Source: Desulfovibrionaceae bacterium (GTDB lineage Bacteria; Desulfobacterota; Desulfovibrionia; Desulfovibrionales; Desulfovibrionaceae). Taken from it: a stretch of DNA of 64,000 nucleotides. The notes beneath the pieces are model-generated. The model was not told the DNA's origin. It saw only the letters and a program-made list of their open reading frames with translations, and did no database searches. A program made the translations under genes and the position numbers. Position 1 is the first letter of the stretch, and each line of letters opens with the position of its first letter. Shown here in pieces: positions 16,295-23,811 of the stretch. The DNA is taken from assembly GCA_009782775.1 (NCBI GenBank), contig WRIL01000006.1:1-64000 (forward strand), in the 5' to 3' direction.

Positions 16295-17209
16295 TCACTT
16301 CCTCCTCATCGCCCGCGCGTACTGTACTTCTAAGTAATCCGCCCAGGCCTGCATCATCTTGCGGCGCTCGGCCAGGAGTTCCGACCGCTGATAGGCCGCC
16401 CGCACCTGGTTGCGATCCGCGTGCGCGAGCTGCTTCTCAATGACCTCCGATGACCAGCCTTGTTCAGACAGCAACGTGGCCGCCATCGCCCTGAAGCCAT
16501 GCGCGGTCATTACTTCCGGCCCATACCCCAGACGGCGCAGGCCGGTATTCAGCACCAGTCTGCCCATGGGCTTGGAGGCGTCATAACGGGAGGGGAACAG
16601 CCAGCGCCCGGAGCCGGTCAGGGCGCGCAGCTCGCGGAGCACTTCCTGGGTCTGCATGGCCAGGGGCACGATGTGCGGCTTTTGCATCTTCATCTTGTGG
16701 GCCGGTATGCGCCAGGCCCCCGCGTCCATCTCGATCTCCGACCATTCGGCCCGGCACAGTTCCCCGGGTCGAACAAAGGTCAGGGCCGCAAACTGCAATG
16801 CGCAGCGCCTTTGGATTGGCCGGAAAGCGTTTATCTCACGCATCAGCACTCCCACCTGGCGCGGCTCGGTGACGGCCGCCCTGGGCGTGGATATTTTCGG
16901 CGCGAGGGCGTAGGTCAAATCGCGGGCCGGATTGGTGTAAACCAGCCCGCAGGCTATACCGTAGCGGAAAGTCTGCGATATGTGAGACTTGACCTTATGC
17001 GCGGTCACCACAAAACCCTTGGCTTCGATCCGGCGCAGGATGGTCAGGATCATCAGCGGGGTGATCTTGGCCAGCGGACGCTTGCCCAGCTCCGGCATGA
17101 CCTCCCTCTCTAACCGCCGCCAGCACTCCTCTGCATAGCACACGGCCCCCCGGAGCATGTACTTTTCCCACCATTCCCGCGCCACGTCTTGAAAAATAGC
17201 CTGCGACAT
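16295..17209 (-). CDS. Shufflon-type tyrosine recombinase
   Basis: 304 residues. Catalytic residues: R147 (TFVRPGE), H237 and R240 (AHGFRAM), H263 (LAHADRN), Y273 (RAAYQR), with a Lys in KMKMQKPH. The sequence resembles P4-type integrases but lacks their N-terminal arm-binding (DUF4102) domain and starts directly with the core-binding domain, as in Rci, Cre or XerC. It is not next to an att site; it lies 50 bases from the first of four inverted CCCGGAGGG sites in the tail-fibre array, so fibre-segment inversion is its likely job. The start codon abuts a 10-bp hairpin that contains its GGAGG. Confidence 0.8.
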   Translation of the reverse strand: MSQAIFQDVAREWWEKYMLRGAVCYAEECWRRLEREVMPELGKRPLAKITPLMILTILRRIEAKGFVVTAHKVKSHISQTFRYGIACGLVYTNPARDLTYALAPKISTPRAAVTEPRQVGVLMREINAFRPIQRRCALQFAALTFVRPGELCRAEWSEIEMDAGAWRIPAHKMKMQKPHIVPLAMQTQEVLRELRALTGSGRWLFPSRYDASKPMGRLVLNTGLRRLGYGPEVMTAHGFRAMAATLLSEQGWSSEVIEKQLAHADRNQVRAAYQRSELLAERRKMMQAWADYLEVQYARAMRRK

Positions 17210-17234
17210 ATAAGCCTCCTTTTGGGAGGCTTAT
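17210..17234 (-). promoter_or_regulatory. Perfect hairpin sequestering the recombinase ribosome binding site
   Basis: On the minus strand ATAAGCCTCC, loop CAAAA, GGAGGCTTAT: a 10-bp perfect stem ending one base before the ATG at 17209. The Shine-Dalgarno GGAGG is inside the 3' arm. No U run follows, so a terminator is less likely. Translational limitation of the recombinase is inferred. Confidence 0.6.
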
Positions 17235-17261
17235 CGGGGTGGAAGATGGTTTCTCATACTT

Positions 17262-17270
17262 CCCGGAGGG
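17262..17270 (+). repeat. Shufflon site S3 (CCCGGAGGG, rightward)
   Basis: CCCGGAGGG opens cassette B. In all four sites the nonamer is read as Pro-Gly-Gly, and 18 bases later comes AT(G/C) followed by a conserved (A/C)G(G/T)CCGAT block. Confidence 0.75.
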
Positions 17271-17510
17271 GGTGGCCAGGATGACACCATGAGGCCGATT
17301 ATTGGCCCGCTTGGCTACATCATTGGGATCGATATATCTGCCCCTCCGTTTGAACCAGTAACGCCTGTGGGGTCGCAGGGTGCCGGAGGCACCACTTTAC
17401 CGTCTCGAGGAATCGGTATTAACACCCCCCTCCTCGGCCTCCACTTTTCCGGCACCGAAACCGCCGGTTTGCACATCGGCCTCACGCCCGCGATCTTTTT
17501 GGGTGTGTAA
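17262..17510 (+). other. Silent tail-fibre C-terminal cassette B
   Basis: 82 codons from PGGGGQDDTMRPIIGPLGYI to GLHIGLTPAIFLGV and a stop, with no N-terminus, start site or promoter of its own. It is tail to tail with cassette C (two bases between stops). Inversion between S3 and S2 would join it in frame to the fibre N-terminus. Confidence 0.8.
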
Positions 17511-17512
17511 TG

Positions 17513-17770
17513 TCATACGCCCAGGAATATGGCCGGAGTAAGGCCCTGCCACAACGGGGCGGTTTCAACACCGTTCCAGGGGTCACCGAGGAGGCCGGTG
17601 TTAAGGCCATTTATGCCTGAATTGGCTGTTCCGGATGCTCCTTGTGCAATCCCTCTATCAGGGCTGGACGGCATAAATGGCGGACCAATTACCTCTCCTA
17701 CAGAAAGCGCACGCAAGGCTATTGGACCCGTAATCGGACGCATGGTATCGATTTTCCCACCCCCTCCGGG
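17513..17770 (-). other. Silent tail-fibre C-terminal cassette C
   Basis: 85 codons from PGGGGKIDTMRPITGPIALR to LWQGLTPAIFLGV and a stop. The codons just before the site read SSS, as at the expressed locus. It has the same orientation as the expressed cassette, so it can be reached only after the B-C pair has been flipped. The frame stays open to 18070, but that is antisense to the assembly gene. Confidence 0.8.
17762..17770 (-). repeat. Shufflon site S4 (CCCGGAGGG, leftward)
   Basis: Opens cassette C. Its outer flank CCTCCTCT is shared with S2. Confidence 0.75.
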
Positions 17771-17806
17771 AGAGGAGGAAAATGAAAAGTAACAAGGAGA
17801 GAAAAT

Positions 17807-18373
17807 ATGCAAGTCAATAATTATTTCAACCTGGCGGACCCGCTTCTGCCGTACATGATGAGCGCTCCGGCGGATGAAGGGACTTTCGCCCCGGATAACG
17901 CCCTGCGCACGCCCTTGCCCTTCGTCTTCGAGGGTGACGGCAAACCCCTCCAGGCCAATGTCCCCGCCGCCTTCAAGGGGCAATGGCCTGCCGCCGACAT
18001 TGCGAATAATGCCTGGATTTTGATCGAGGATCACCGAGGAGAGGAAGGCTATGTCAACGGCGAGCGCCATAAGGTCGAAGACTTCGGCCCGCGGCCGGCT
18101 GGCTGGTCGGATGCTCCCCCCCCGCCATCTGAAGCCGAACTGCTCCGGCAGGAGATTTACAGCTTGGAGGGGCAGCTTGTCCAGCTTGACTTGCAGTCTA
18201 TCCGGCCTCTCCGGGCTATAGCCGACGGCGTAAATACTCAGGCGGACATGGACAGGCTGGCCAGCCTGGAAACGCGGGCGGAGACGATGCGGGCGCAGCT
18301 GGGGCCGTTGTTACAGCAGCAGGCGGCGTTGGGGGTGAAAAGGCTTGCAATTTTCAGCGGGGTAGCTATATAA
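17807..18373 (+). CDS. Tail-fibre assembly (chaperone) protein
   Basis: 188 residues. The N-terminal part (PLPFVFEGDGKPLQANVPAA, PRPAGWSDAPPPPSEAEL) and a helical C-terminus (LRQEIYSLEGQLVQLDLQSI, then RPLRAIADGVNTQADMDRLA) match tail-fibre assembly proteins of Mu/P2-like phages, which fold the fibre C-terminus. AAGGAG is 7 bases before the ATG. It lies between the two cassette pairs and is now opposite to the late operon, so it needs its own promoter or a DNA inversion to be transcribed with the fibre gene. Confidence 0.75.
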   Translation: MQVNNYFNLADPLLPYMMSAPADEGTFAPDNALRTPLPFVFEGDGKPLQANVPAAFKGQWPAADIANNAWILIEDHRGEEGYVNGERHKVEDFGPRPAGWSDAPPPPSEAELLRQEIYSLEGQLVQLDLQSIRPLRAIADGVNTQADMDRLASLETRAETMRAQLGPLLQQQAALGVKRLAIFSGVAI

Positions 18374-18445
18374 GTGTCAGGTGGGCCGGGAAGTGCGTTA
18401 ACACCCCCAGCCCAGGCAAGCCCCCCGTGTTTTACCACAAGGCAC

Positions 18446-18481
18446 CTGCCCCTGACTTGGATGGCGATCCTTCAGGGGCAG
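18446..18481. terminator. Long hairpin after the assembly gene
   Basis: CTGCCCCTGA (18446-18455) pairs with TCAGGGGCAG (18472-18481), with a smaller GGAT/ATCC stem inside. It lies downstream of the assembly gene (+) and just beyond the small membrane ORF (-), so it could end both transcripts. There is no U run, so a structured RNA is also possible. Confidence 0.5.
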
Positions 18482-18487
18482 ACCTGT

Positions 18488-18565
18488 TTACACCTTACGC
18501 ATAATCAGGGCCACGATCACGCCGGCCACTATCGCGGCCAGGACGTTCACAAGGAACTTCGCCAT
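18488..18565 (-). CDS. Very small hydrophobic membrane peptide
   Basis: 25 codons starting MAKFLVNVLAAIVAGVIVAL and ending IMRKV: one transmembrane helix with basic ends. A strong AAAGGAGGG is correctly spaced for the ATG at 18565 (a second ATG at 18571 is too close). It resembles small toxic or holin-like peptides in shape, but no family is recognised. It lies inside the invertible region and runs with the late operon as the DNA is now arranged. Confidence 0.5.
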   Translation of the reverse strand: MAKFLVNVLAAIVAGVIVALIMRKV

Positions 18566-18650
18566 AGGCATACCCTCCTTTCGGGGGACTTGCCTGGACT
18601 CTTCTTATCCTGCCCGTCTATTTGCCGTCAAATCCGTTTTTCTCTCCCTT

Positions 18651-18659
18651 CCCGGAGGG
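18651..18659 (+). repeat. Shufflon site S1 (CCCGGAGGG, rightward)
   Basis: Opens cassette A and is inverted relative to S2 at the expressed fibre gene. Confidence 0.75.
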
Positions 18660-18914
18660 GGCGGGTCTGACGATACTATGAGGCCGATTACGGGTAGTCA
18701 AAGCGGCTATGCTAGTACCAGCTTTTACTCAAGCGGGAATACGGGAGCTTTTGATTCTCCGGAGACGGATGGGTCTAATCATGCGACAACTGCCACCTCT
18801 CCAGCTGGCAATGTTTTAAGGTTCAATTCCGCCCTCCTCGGCCCCAATTTCGCAGGCCTTGAAACCGCGTCCCTTCATATCGGCCTGACCCCGGCCATAT
18901 TCCTGGGCGTATGA
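18651..18914 (+). other. Silent tail-fibre C-terminal cassette A
   Basis: 87 codons from PGGGGSDDTMRPITGSQSGY to LHIGLTPAIFLGV and a stop, tail to tail with the expressed cassette (two bases between stops). A single S1-S2 inversion of 539 bp would swap it with the expressed end, keeping the frame (PGG is encoded by the nonamer in both). Confidence 0.85.
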
Positions 18915-18916
18915 CA

Positions 18917-19654
18917 TCAAACACCCAAAAAGATCGCGGGAGTGAGGCCGATGTTAAGCACCAGGTTTTCCTCGGCGGTGGGGACCACTTGGGAGATGTC
19001 CAGGTTAACAGTCGTCCATCCATCGCCAGCGCTGCTACCCCGTGTGAGGTTGTAATTAATGGGATGCGAGCCGACAAATGCGCCGGAGGCGCTCCTGAAC
19101 GAGCCTTGGATAGATCCGGTGCTGCCATAACCGGAGTATATTTGCCCAGGTATCGGCCTGATGGCATCCCCGACCGCGTTCCCTCCGGGAGAGGAGGATG
19201 GACGCCAGAACATTCCGCGGCCGTCATCGTAAAAAAGGGTCGGCTTGTTAATGGTCAGCACCCCGCCAATCTCCTGCACCGTGATACCCCAGTCCTGCTT
19301 GTACTCGGGCGAAAGCTTATAAAGTTCCTGTCCCTGCGGACTTTCCAGGGCAAAGCGGTCGCCGTTGGCGAAATAATGAAATGGTTTGAGCTGGTCGGCC
19401 CGGAAGGGCGAGAGCTCGAACTCGCCGACCTTCTTGCCGGAATAGCGCATGGCGAGAATTTTGATGGCTTGCGCCAGCTGCGCAAGATCCGTATTGGACG
19501 GCTCCAGGCCGGACTCGGTGATGACGGCGACGATCTCCCGCTGGGTATACTCTATGGCCTCGGCCGGCACCGCCGAACCCTTGCGCAGGCCGGGGATTAT
19601 ATTGACAAAGGAAGCGTTGGGGTCCTGGGCGCCGAAGGGCGGGTTGTATTTCAT
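18917..19654 (-). CDS. Tail fibre protein with switchable C-terminus
   Basis: 245 residues from ATG 19654 (GGGAGG upstream). Residues 1-155 are the constant part: NPPFGAQDPNASFVNIIPGL, EYTQREIVAVITESGL and later WRPSSS, a phage fibre/collar-type N-terminus. Residues 156-245 begin at the PGG of site S2 and are the expressed cassette (AVGDAIRPIPGQIYSG... to NIGLTPAIFLGV). It follows the gp48 equivalent, the place of the fibre gene in Mu-like phages. The C-terminus should contact the host receptor. Confidence 0.85.
   Translation of the reverse strand: MKYNPPFGAQDPNASFVNIIPGLRKGSAVPAEAIEYTQREIVAVITESGLEPSNTDLAQLAQAIKILAMRYSGKKVGEFELSPFRADQLKPFHYFANGDRFALESPQGQELYKLSPEYKQDWGITVQEIGGVLTINKPTLFYDDGRGMFWRPSSSPGGNAVGDAIRPIPGQIYSGYGSTGSIQGSFRSASGAFVGSHPINYNLTRGSSAGDGWTTVNLDISQVVPTAEENLVLNIGLTPAIFLGV
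19181..19189 (-). repeat. Shufflon site S2 (CCCGGAGGG) inside the expressed fibre gene
   Basis: Codons 156-158 of the fibre gene. The fixed N-terminal coding region lies outside it, so exchange here changes only the C-terminus. Confidence 0.75.
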
Positions 19655-19655
19655 A

Positions 19656-20336
19656 TTATTCCTCCCGGTATTCAAAGGTCAAAAGGGTATGCGCCAGTTT
19701 ATCGCGCCGCATCACGCACTCCAGGCTGTCCGCGCCGCGCCAGTCCCCCAGCGGCTCGGGACAGAGAGATTCGCCGCAGCGGAAGAGGATCAAATGATCG
19801 CCATGGACAATGACATTCCACCAGTAGCGGCTCTCCTCCGCCCCCAGGCGTCCGGCCGGATAGCCCATTTCCTGCTCCCAGCGCTCCGCGGTCATGCCGG
19901 ATTCAGGCGTCCATCCGGCCTGGGGATCGCCGCATTCATGCCAGCCGCAGACAAAGGGCCAGTGCTCCTCAATGGTCGCCGCATAGCCCAGGGTTTCGGC
20001 CAGTTCATACCAATAGGCCAGGTTCTGGAGACCGGCATCAAGCATCCTGGCCAGCACGGCCCCCCGGCGCTCCTGAAAGCTGCTGCCGGCAGGCAGGCAT
20101 CCATCCGGCAGACCAAAAACGCGCTCCCAGTCCTCCAGGCCGGCGATGCTGGAAGCCGGGTTGGCCTCCTCGGGCAACAGGCGGGCGGCGATGTCCACCC
20201 TGGCCAGCTCTTCGGCGCAGGCCAGGAGCGCTTTGCCCAGAATTGAGCCAAGGGCGCGGGTCCAGGCCTGGCCTGGCGGCAGCAGGCTCTGGAGCATGCC
20301 CAAATAATCGGCGGCATTACGAGGCTGGAGTTCCAT
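19656..20336 (-). CDS. Baseplate protein, Mu gp48-like (DUF2313)
   Basis: 226 residues from ATG 20336 (AGGTG upstream; overlaps the previous gene). NAADYLGMLQSLLPPGQAWT near the start and the later ERVFGLPD, GAVLARM and YWYELAETLGY are typical of the Mu gp48/YmfQ family. It is the last baseplate gene before the fibre, as in Mu. Confidence 0.88.
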   Translation of the reverse strand: MELQPRNAADYLGMLQSLLPPGQAWTRALGSILGKALLACAEELARVDIAARLLPEEANPASSIAGLEDWERVFGLPDGCLPAGSSFQERRGAVLARMLDAGLQNLAYWYELAETLGYAATIEEHWPFVCGWHECGDPQAGWTPESGMTAERWEQEMGYPAGRLGAEESRYWWNVIVHGDHLILFRCGESLCPEPLGDWRGADSLECVMRRDKLAHTLLTFEYREE

Positions 20337-21432
20337 CAGAATCACCTGCCGGCGGGTCATCGGTCTTGAAATCCACGCTCCGCAGCATCGGGAAATATCC
20401 GCCCGGGACCTCAATATTGCCCTTGGGTTCGGCGATCTCATAGTCGATGACCCCGGCCGATATGCTGATGGCCTGACGGATATGCGAGAGAAAAATCACC
20501 GCCCCGGGAACACCCTCGCGCGTGATCAGATCTTGTAGCGCGCTCCGCACGGCCTGGCGCACGGCCTCGGTATCCGGGGTGACCGAGAGGCTGACGTCAA
20601 CGAACAGCTTCTCGGGCGCAAAAGCCAGCCACTCCTTGACCGTGGCCGGGCGCAGGGGCTCAATGTGTTCCTGCACCCGCCGCACCATTTCCGGCGTAGG
20701 GATGGGGCCGCCCGTTTCCAGGGACGCGTTGTCGGTCACAAAGGTCAGGCTGACGGTGCCTATACCCAGGCCCATGGGATAGCACCAGGCCCGGGTGACC
20801 CCGGACACCTCCCGCGCCCAGGCCTCGTAGTCGCTCTTGGAACCCCCGCGCGGGGGGCGGCGCAGGCGGTCCAGCAGGCGGCGGCGCAAGTCTTCGTCAT
20901 TTTCCTCGTCCGTGCCCCCGCTGATTCCGTCGGGCATGACCGTGCCGTTAGAGGTCACCCCCTCGCGGGGGGCGATCAGGGTTATCGCCGCGCCCGGCGG
21001 CAGGTTGGCGGCGGCGCCGGGGGTGACAGCCCGGATATTTACGGAAATAACGCCGTCCAGGGCAGGAGCGTCCGCCTGGACCGCGTAGGTCTGGTTGGTG
21101 GACTGACGTTGGATGAGGGCGCCGGCGGGGATGAGGCTCCCGGCCTGTCCGGCAAATTCCGCCGGACCGGCCGCGCGTTCGGCCTCCTTGCGGAATTTGC
21201 CCCAGATGCGCGCCCAGCGCTCCAAGTAAGGTCCTTCGGCGGTGTCCGCAAAGACCTGCAGGAAAATCCAGGCCAGCAGGCCGTGCATCATGTGACAGGC
21301 CCCGGCCCAGACCTTGCTGAATACGGCGATGACCGAGCGCGAAAGCACCCTGCCGCCGTCCAGCAGGCGGCCGGAAAAATCCCGGGAGATACGCTCATAG
21401 AGCTGCTGCAACGTGGGGCGGTTCCAGGGCAT
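20317..21432 (-). CDS. Baseplate J-like protein, Mu gp47-like
   Basis: 371 residues. SLIPAGALIQRQSTNQTYAV, the ITLIAPREGVTSNGTV segment, GTDEENDEDLRRRLLDRLRR and the C-terminal FVDVSLSV domain are the layout of Mu gp47/P2 gpJ wedge proteins. Lies between the gp46 and gp48 equivalents. Confidence 0.92.
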   Translation of the reverse strand: MPWNRPTLQQLYERISRDFSGRLLDGGRVLSRSVIAVFSKVWAGACHMMHGLLAWIFLQVFADTAEGPYLERWARIWGKFRKEAERAAGPAEFAGQAGSLIPAGALIQRQSTNQTYAVQADAPALDGVISVNIRAVTPGAAANLPPGAAITLIAPREGVTSNGTVMPDGISGGTDEENDEDLRRRLLDRLRRPPRGGSKSDYEAWAREVSGVTRAWCYPMGLGIGTVSLTFVTDNASLETGGPIPTPEMVRRVQEHIEPLRPATVKEWLAFAPEKLFVDVSLSVTPDTEAVRQAVRSALQDLITREGVPGAVIFLSHIRQAISISAGVIDYEIAEPKGNIEVPGGYFPMLRSVDFKTDDPPAGDSDGTPAS

Positions 21433-21441
21433 ATAAGCTCC

Positions 21442-21969
21442 TTACGCGGCCAGGCCGAAGCCGGACCTGACGCTCACCGGCGCGGCGTTTACATAGTCAT
21501 AGACGAAGTTCCATTCCCGGGTCTTTTCATCCACCCCGGGCAGGGGCAGGGCCTGAATATCGATGCCCAGCCAGCCCGGAGCCTCCCGGAAGGCGTTGAC
21601 GCGCAGCTCCGTCGCCAGCCGGTCGCGGACGATCCAGGCCAGGGCCTCTTCGGCGTATTGCCTGGCCCGCTCCACCACCGCGTCCATGTCCTTTTCCCGG
21701 TTTAGCAGCCAGAGGCGGGAGCCCGTGAGGTCACGGGCATCTTCCTCCAAGATATGATCGCCCCACCAGCCGCGCCGGTCCGATGACACGCCCACGCGCT
21801 CGTCGGGCAGAGGATCGTCCGGAGCCGCCCGGCGGTCGGTAAAGAGGCTGACGATCACGGCGGCGAGCAGGCCGGCGTCGCCCTGCAGATCACGATTCCC
21901 GCCGTCCTCGGCCAGGACCAGGTCAAAAGCCATGAGCTCGTGATCAAAGGCCAGAGAGATATCCATCAC
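21442..21969 (-). CDS. Baseplate protein, Mu gp46-like
   Basis: 175 residues, starting with two Met codons. LVLAEDGGNRDLQGDAGLLA, AVIVSLFTDRRAAPDD and RRGWWGDHI with the later GSRLWLLNREK are the hallmarks of the gp46 family (W/gp25-related wedge protein). Confidence 0.9.
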   Translation of the reverse strand: MMDISLAFDHELMAFDLVLAEDGGNRDLQGDAGLLAAVIVSLFTDRRAAPDDPLPDERVGVSSDRRGWWGDHILEEDARDLTGSRLWLLNREKDMDAVVERARQYAEEALAWIVRDRLATELRVNAFREAPGWLGIDIQALPLPGVDEKTREWNFVYDYVNAAPVSVRSGFGLAA

Positions 21970-21979
21970 AGCTCTCCCT

Positions 21980-22654
21980 TCACCCGTTCGGCGGATTGGT
22001 GACGCCGCCCTCGGAGCTGTAATTGTGCGTGTGCCTTACGAGGGATACGCCGGAGGCGCTCACGTCTCCGCTAACCACCAGGTCGCCTTCCAGGATGGCG
22101 GTCCCGGCCCCGCCGCCGGCCCCGCTCACGCTGAGAGCGCCGGCGAGCTTGATCACCGGCGCGGCGATGCTGGCGGATACTTTTGCGCTTACCTCGCAGG
22201 TATCGCACCGCACCGAACAGTTTTTGGAGACAACCGCGCAACTGTCTTCGGCCTCCACCACGGCGTGTCCGGTCTTGACCTCGATCCGCTTGCCGCGCTT
22301 CAGAGTTATACTGTCGCCCTCGTCGGTATAGATGCATACTTCTCCCGGTTGCAGGCTTCGGACGCGGAAACGCCGGTCATCCACGGCCAGGATGACGGGG
22401 TGCTCGCGCCCGGCCCCGACGAAGGCCGCGAAACACTCGGCCCCCGGCTGAGGGTTGGAACTGAAACCATAGGGCTGGGGGCGCTCGGCCCCATCGATCA
22501 GCTCGCCGTCCAGGAGACGGACCTGCTGCTCCTGCATCTTGCGCGCGTCGTCCACCATGACCACCACCCCACGGGCCACGATATTGCGCAGCCTACGGGC
22601 CTGGCGCTCAAAGAGGCGGTCTATGTAGCGCCTGGCTTCGGCGTTCATGGTCAT
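21980..22654 (-). CDS. Baseplate spike assembly protein, Mu gp45-like
   Basis: 224 residues. The N-terminal half has an OB-like fold (GVVVMVDDARKMQEQQV, GAECFAAFVGAGREHPVILA); the C-terminal half is a repetitive beta-rich needle (VKTGHAVVEAEDSCAVVSKN and on) ending HTHNYSSEGG, where the HTH-type histidines may hold the spike-tip metal. Corresponds to Mu gp45/P2 gpV, which pierces the outer membrane. Confidence 0.9.
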   Translation of the reverse strand: MTMNAEARRYIDRLFERQARRLRNIVARGVVVMVDDARKMQEQQVRLLDGELIDGAERPQPYGFSSNPQPGAECFAAFVGAGREHPVILAVDDRRFRVRSLQPGEVCIYTDEGDSITLKRGKRIEVKTGHAVVEAEDSCAVVSKNCSVRCDTCEVSAKVSASIAAPVIKLAGALSVSGAGGGAGTAILEGDLVVSGDVSASGVSLVRHTHNYSSEGGVTNPPNG

Positions 22655-23811
22655 GGACGCCCCTCCAGGATCTGCCCGTTCTGCCTCTCGGCATGCTCCA
22701 GCTGCCGGGCCAGCAAGTCCTTTTCAGCCTCAACCCGGTAATCCCACAAAGGCGCGGGCTCCTGGATTTTCGGCTCCGGCCTGAAGGAAGCGGGATCTTT
22801 CAGCTCCAAAACCGTAACGCTGCCGGAGGAATCGTCGCGCCGGCAGGTGATCCTGGTGACCAGCAACTCCTGGCGCAGGCGCAAATAGGGGATATCCACG
22901 CTGGTCAGGGCATTGAGCCGCCAGAGCGGGCCTTCCAGGCTGCCGACCGCGCCCTGGCGGAAGCCCGGCACGGTTACGGTCACAGTCACCGAGCGGGCCG
23001 CGCGCACGGCTCTCTCCCAGGCGGCCCGCTGTTGGGCGGCTCCGGAGTCCACCGCGTTCTCGGCCCGGATAATCAGGGGGCGATAGCGCCGGACCGCGGC
23101 GTCCCTGGCCGAGGCATGGACGGCGCTGGCCTCCAGGCCGAAAAGATCGTCGCTGCCGGGCTGCTGCCCCAGCACCAGGTAGTCGGAAAAACGGTCGGTC
23201 AAGTCATAGTCCACCGAGGCGGCCAGGATATTTTCACCCTGTTTCAAAACGGTCCGGTTGCGCCTTCCCCCTACCTTGAGCAGCGCGAGGCCACCGGCGC
23301 CGTCCGGACAGGCGAGCAGCTCGCGCAGCTTGAGGGCGCGGTTCAGGGCCTCAAAGGCGGTCTCTCCCTGTTCCAGCTTAAAGCTGGGGATGGGCGCGCC
23401 GATATCGCCCTCGGCATATACCGGCACGCCGAAAGGCCCGGCCAGCTCGCGGGCCAGCCGCAAAACGTCAATATTCATCCAGTGGCCGGGGCTGTGCACG
23501 GCCGAGCAGTCCACCAGATCCGCGCTGCGATCCCGGCCGCTGACGCCGATGCCGTGGTCGGAGGCGGAAAGGGCCGGAGCGGCCTTGTCAATATAGCCCA
23601 GGATGACCGGGTCTTTGCCGATAAGCAGCGCGCACTTCATGCCGGCGGCCAGGGGCATGGCCTCGCCGCCTTCGGCGGCCCACCTGTCGGCCAGGGAAAT
23701 GGAAAAAGCCCCGGAGATGGCGTCAATCTGCCGGGTGATCTCCGCGCTTTTCCAGTATGACCAGTCCACCCACCCCGCCGGGGCATGAACGCGCAGGGTA
23801 ATCTTATCCAT
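22651..23811 (-). CDS. Tail hub protein, Mu gp44 (gpP)-like
   Basis: 386 residues. LRVHAPAGWVDWSYWKSAEI, the DLVDCSAVHSPGHW region and the late VTRITCRRDDSSGSVTVLEL follow the Mu gpP/P2 gpD hub family (baseplate hub beneath the tube). Overlaps the gp45 equivalent by 4 bases. Confidence 0.88.
   Translation of the reverse strand: MDKITLRVHAPAGWVDWSYWKSAEITRQIDAISGAFSISLADRWAAEGGEAMPLAAGMKCALLIGKDPVILGYIDKAAPALSASDHGIGVSGRDRSADLVDCSAVHSPGHWMNIDVLRLARELAGPFGVPVYAEGDIGAPIPSFKLEQGETAFEALNRALKLRELLACPDGAGGLALLKVGGRRNRTVLKQGENILAASVDYDLTDRFSDYLVLGQQPGSDDLFGLEASAVHASARDAAVRRYRPLIIRAENAVDSGAAQQRAAWERAVRAARSVTVTVTVPGFRQGAVGSLEGPLWRLNALTSVDIPYLRLRQELLVTRITCRRDDSSGSVTVLELKDPASFRPEPKIQEPAPLWDYRVEAEKDLLARQLEHAERQNGQILEGRP

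Noticed and set aside
16295..17209. The second recombinase as the integrase of a separate nested element
   Set aside because: No att-like direct repeats or tRNA lie beside it; it adjoins the inverted fibre sites and lacks an arm-binding domain.
17513..18070. A 185-codon minus-strand frame covering cassette C and the region beyond
   Set aside because: Only the part from 17770 leftward is a fibre end; the rest is antisense to the better supported assembly gene at 17807-18373.
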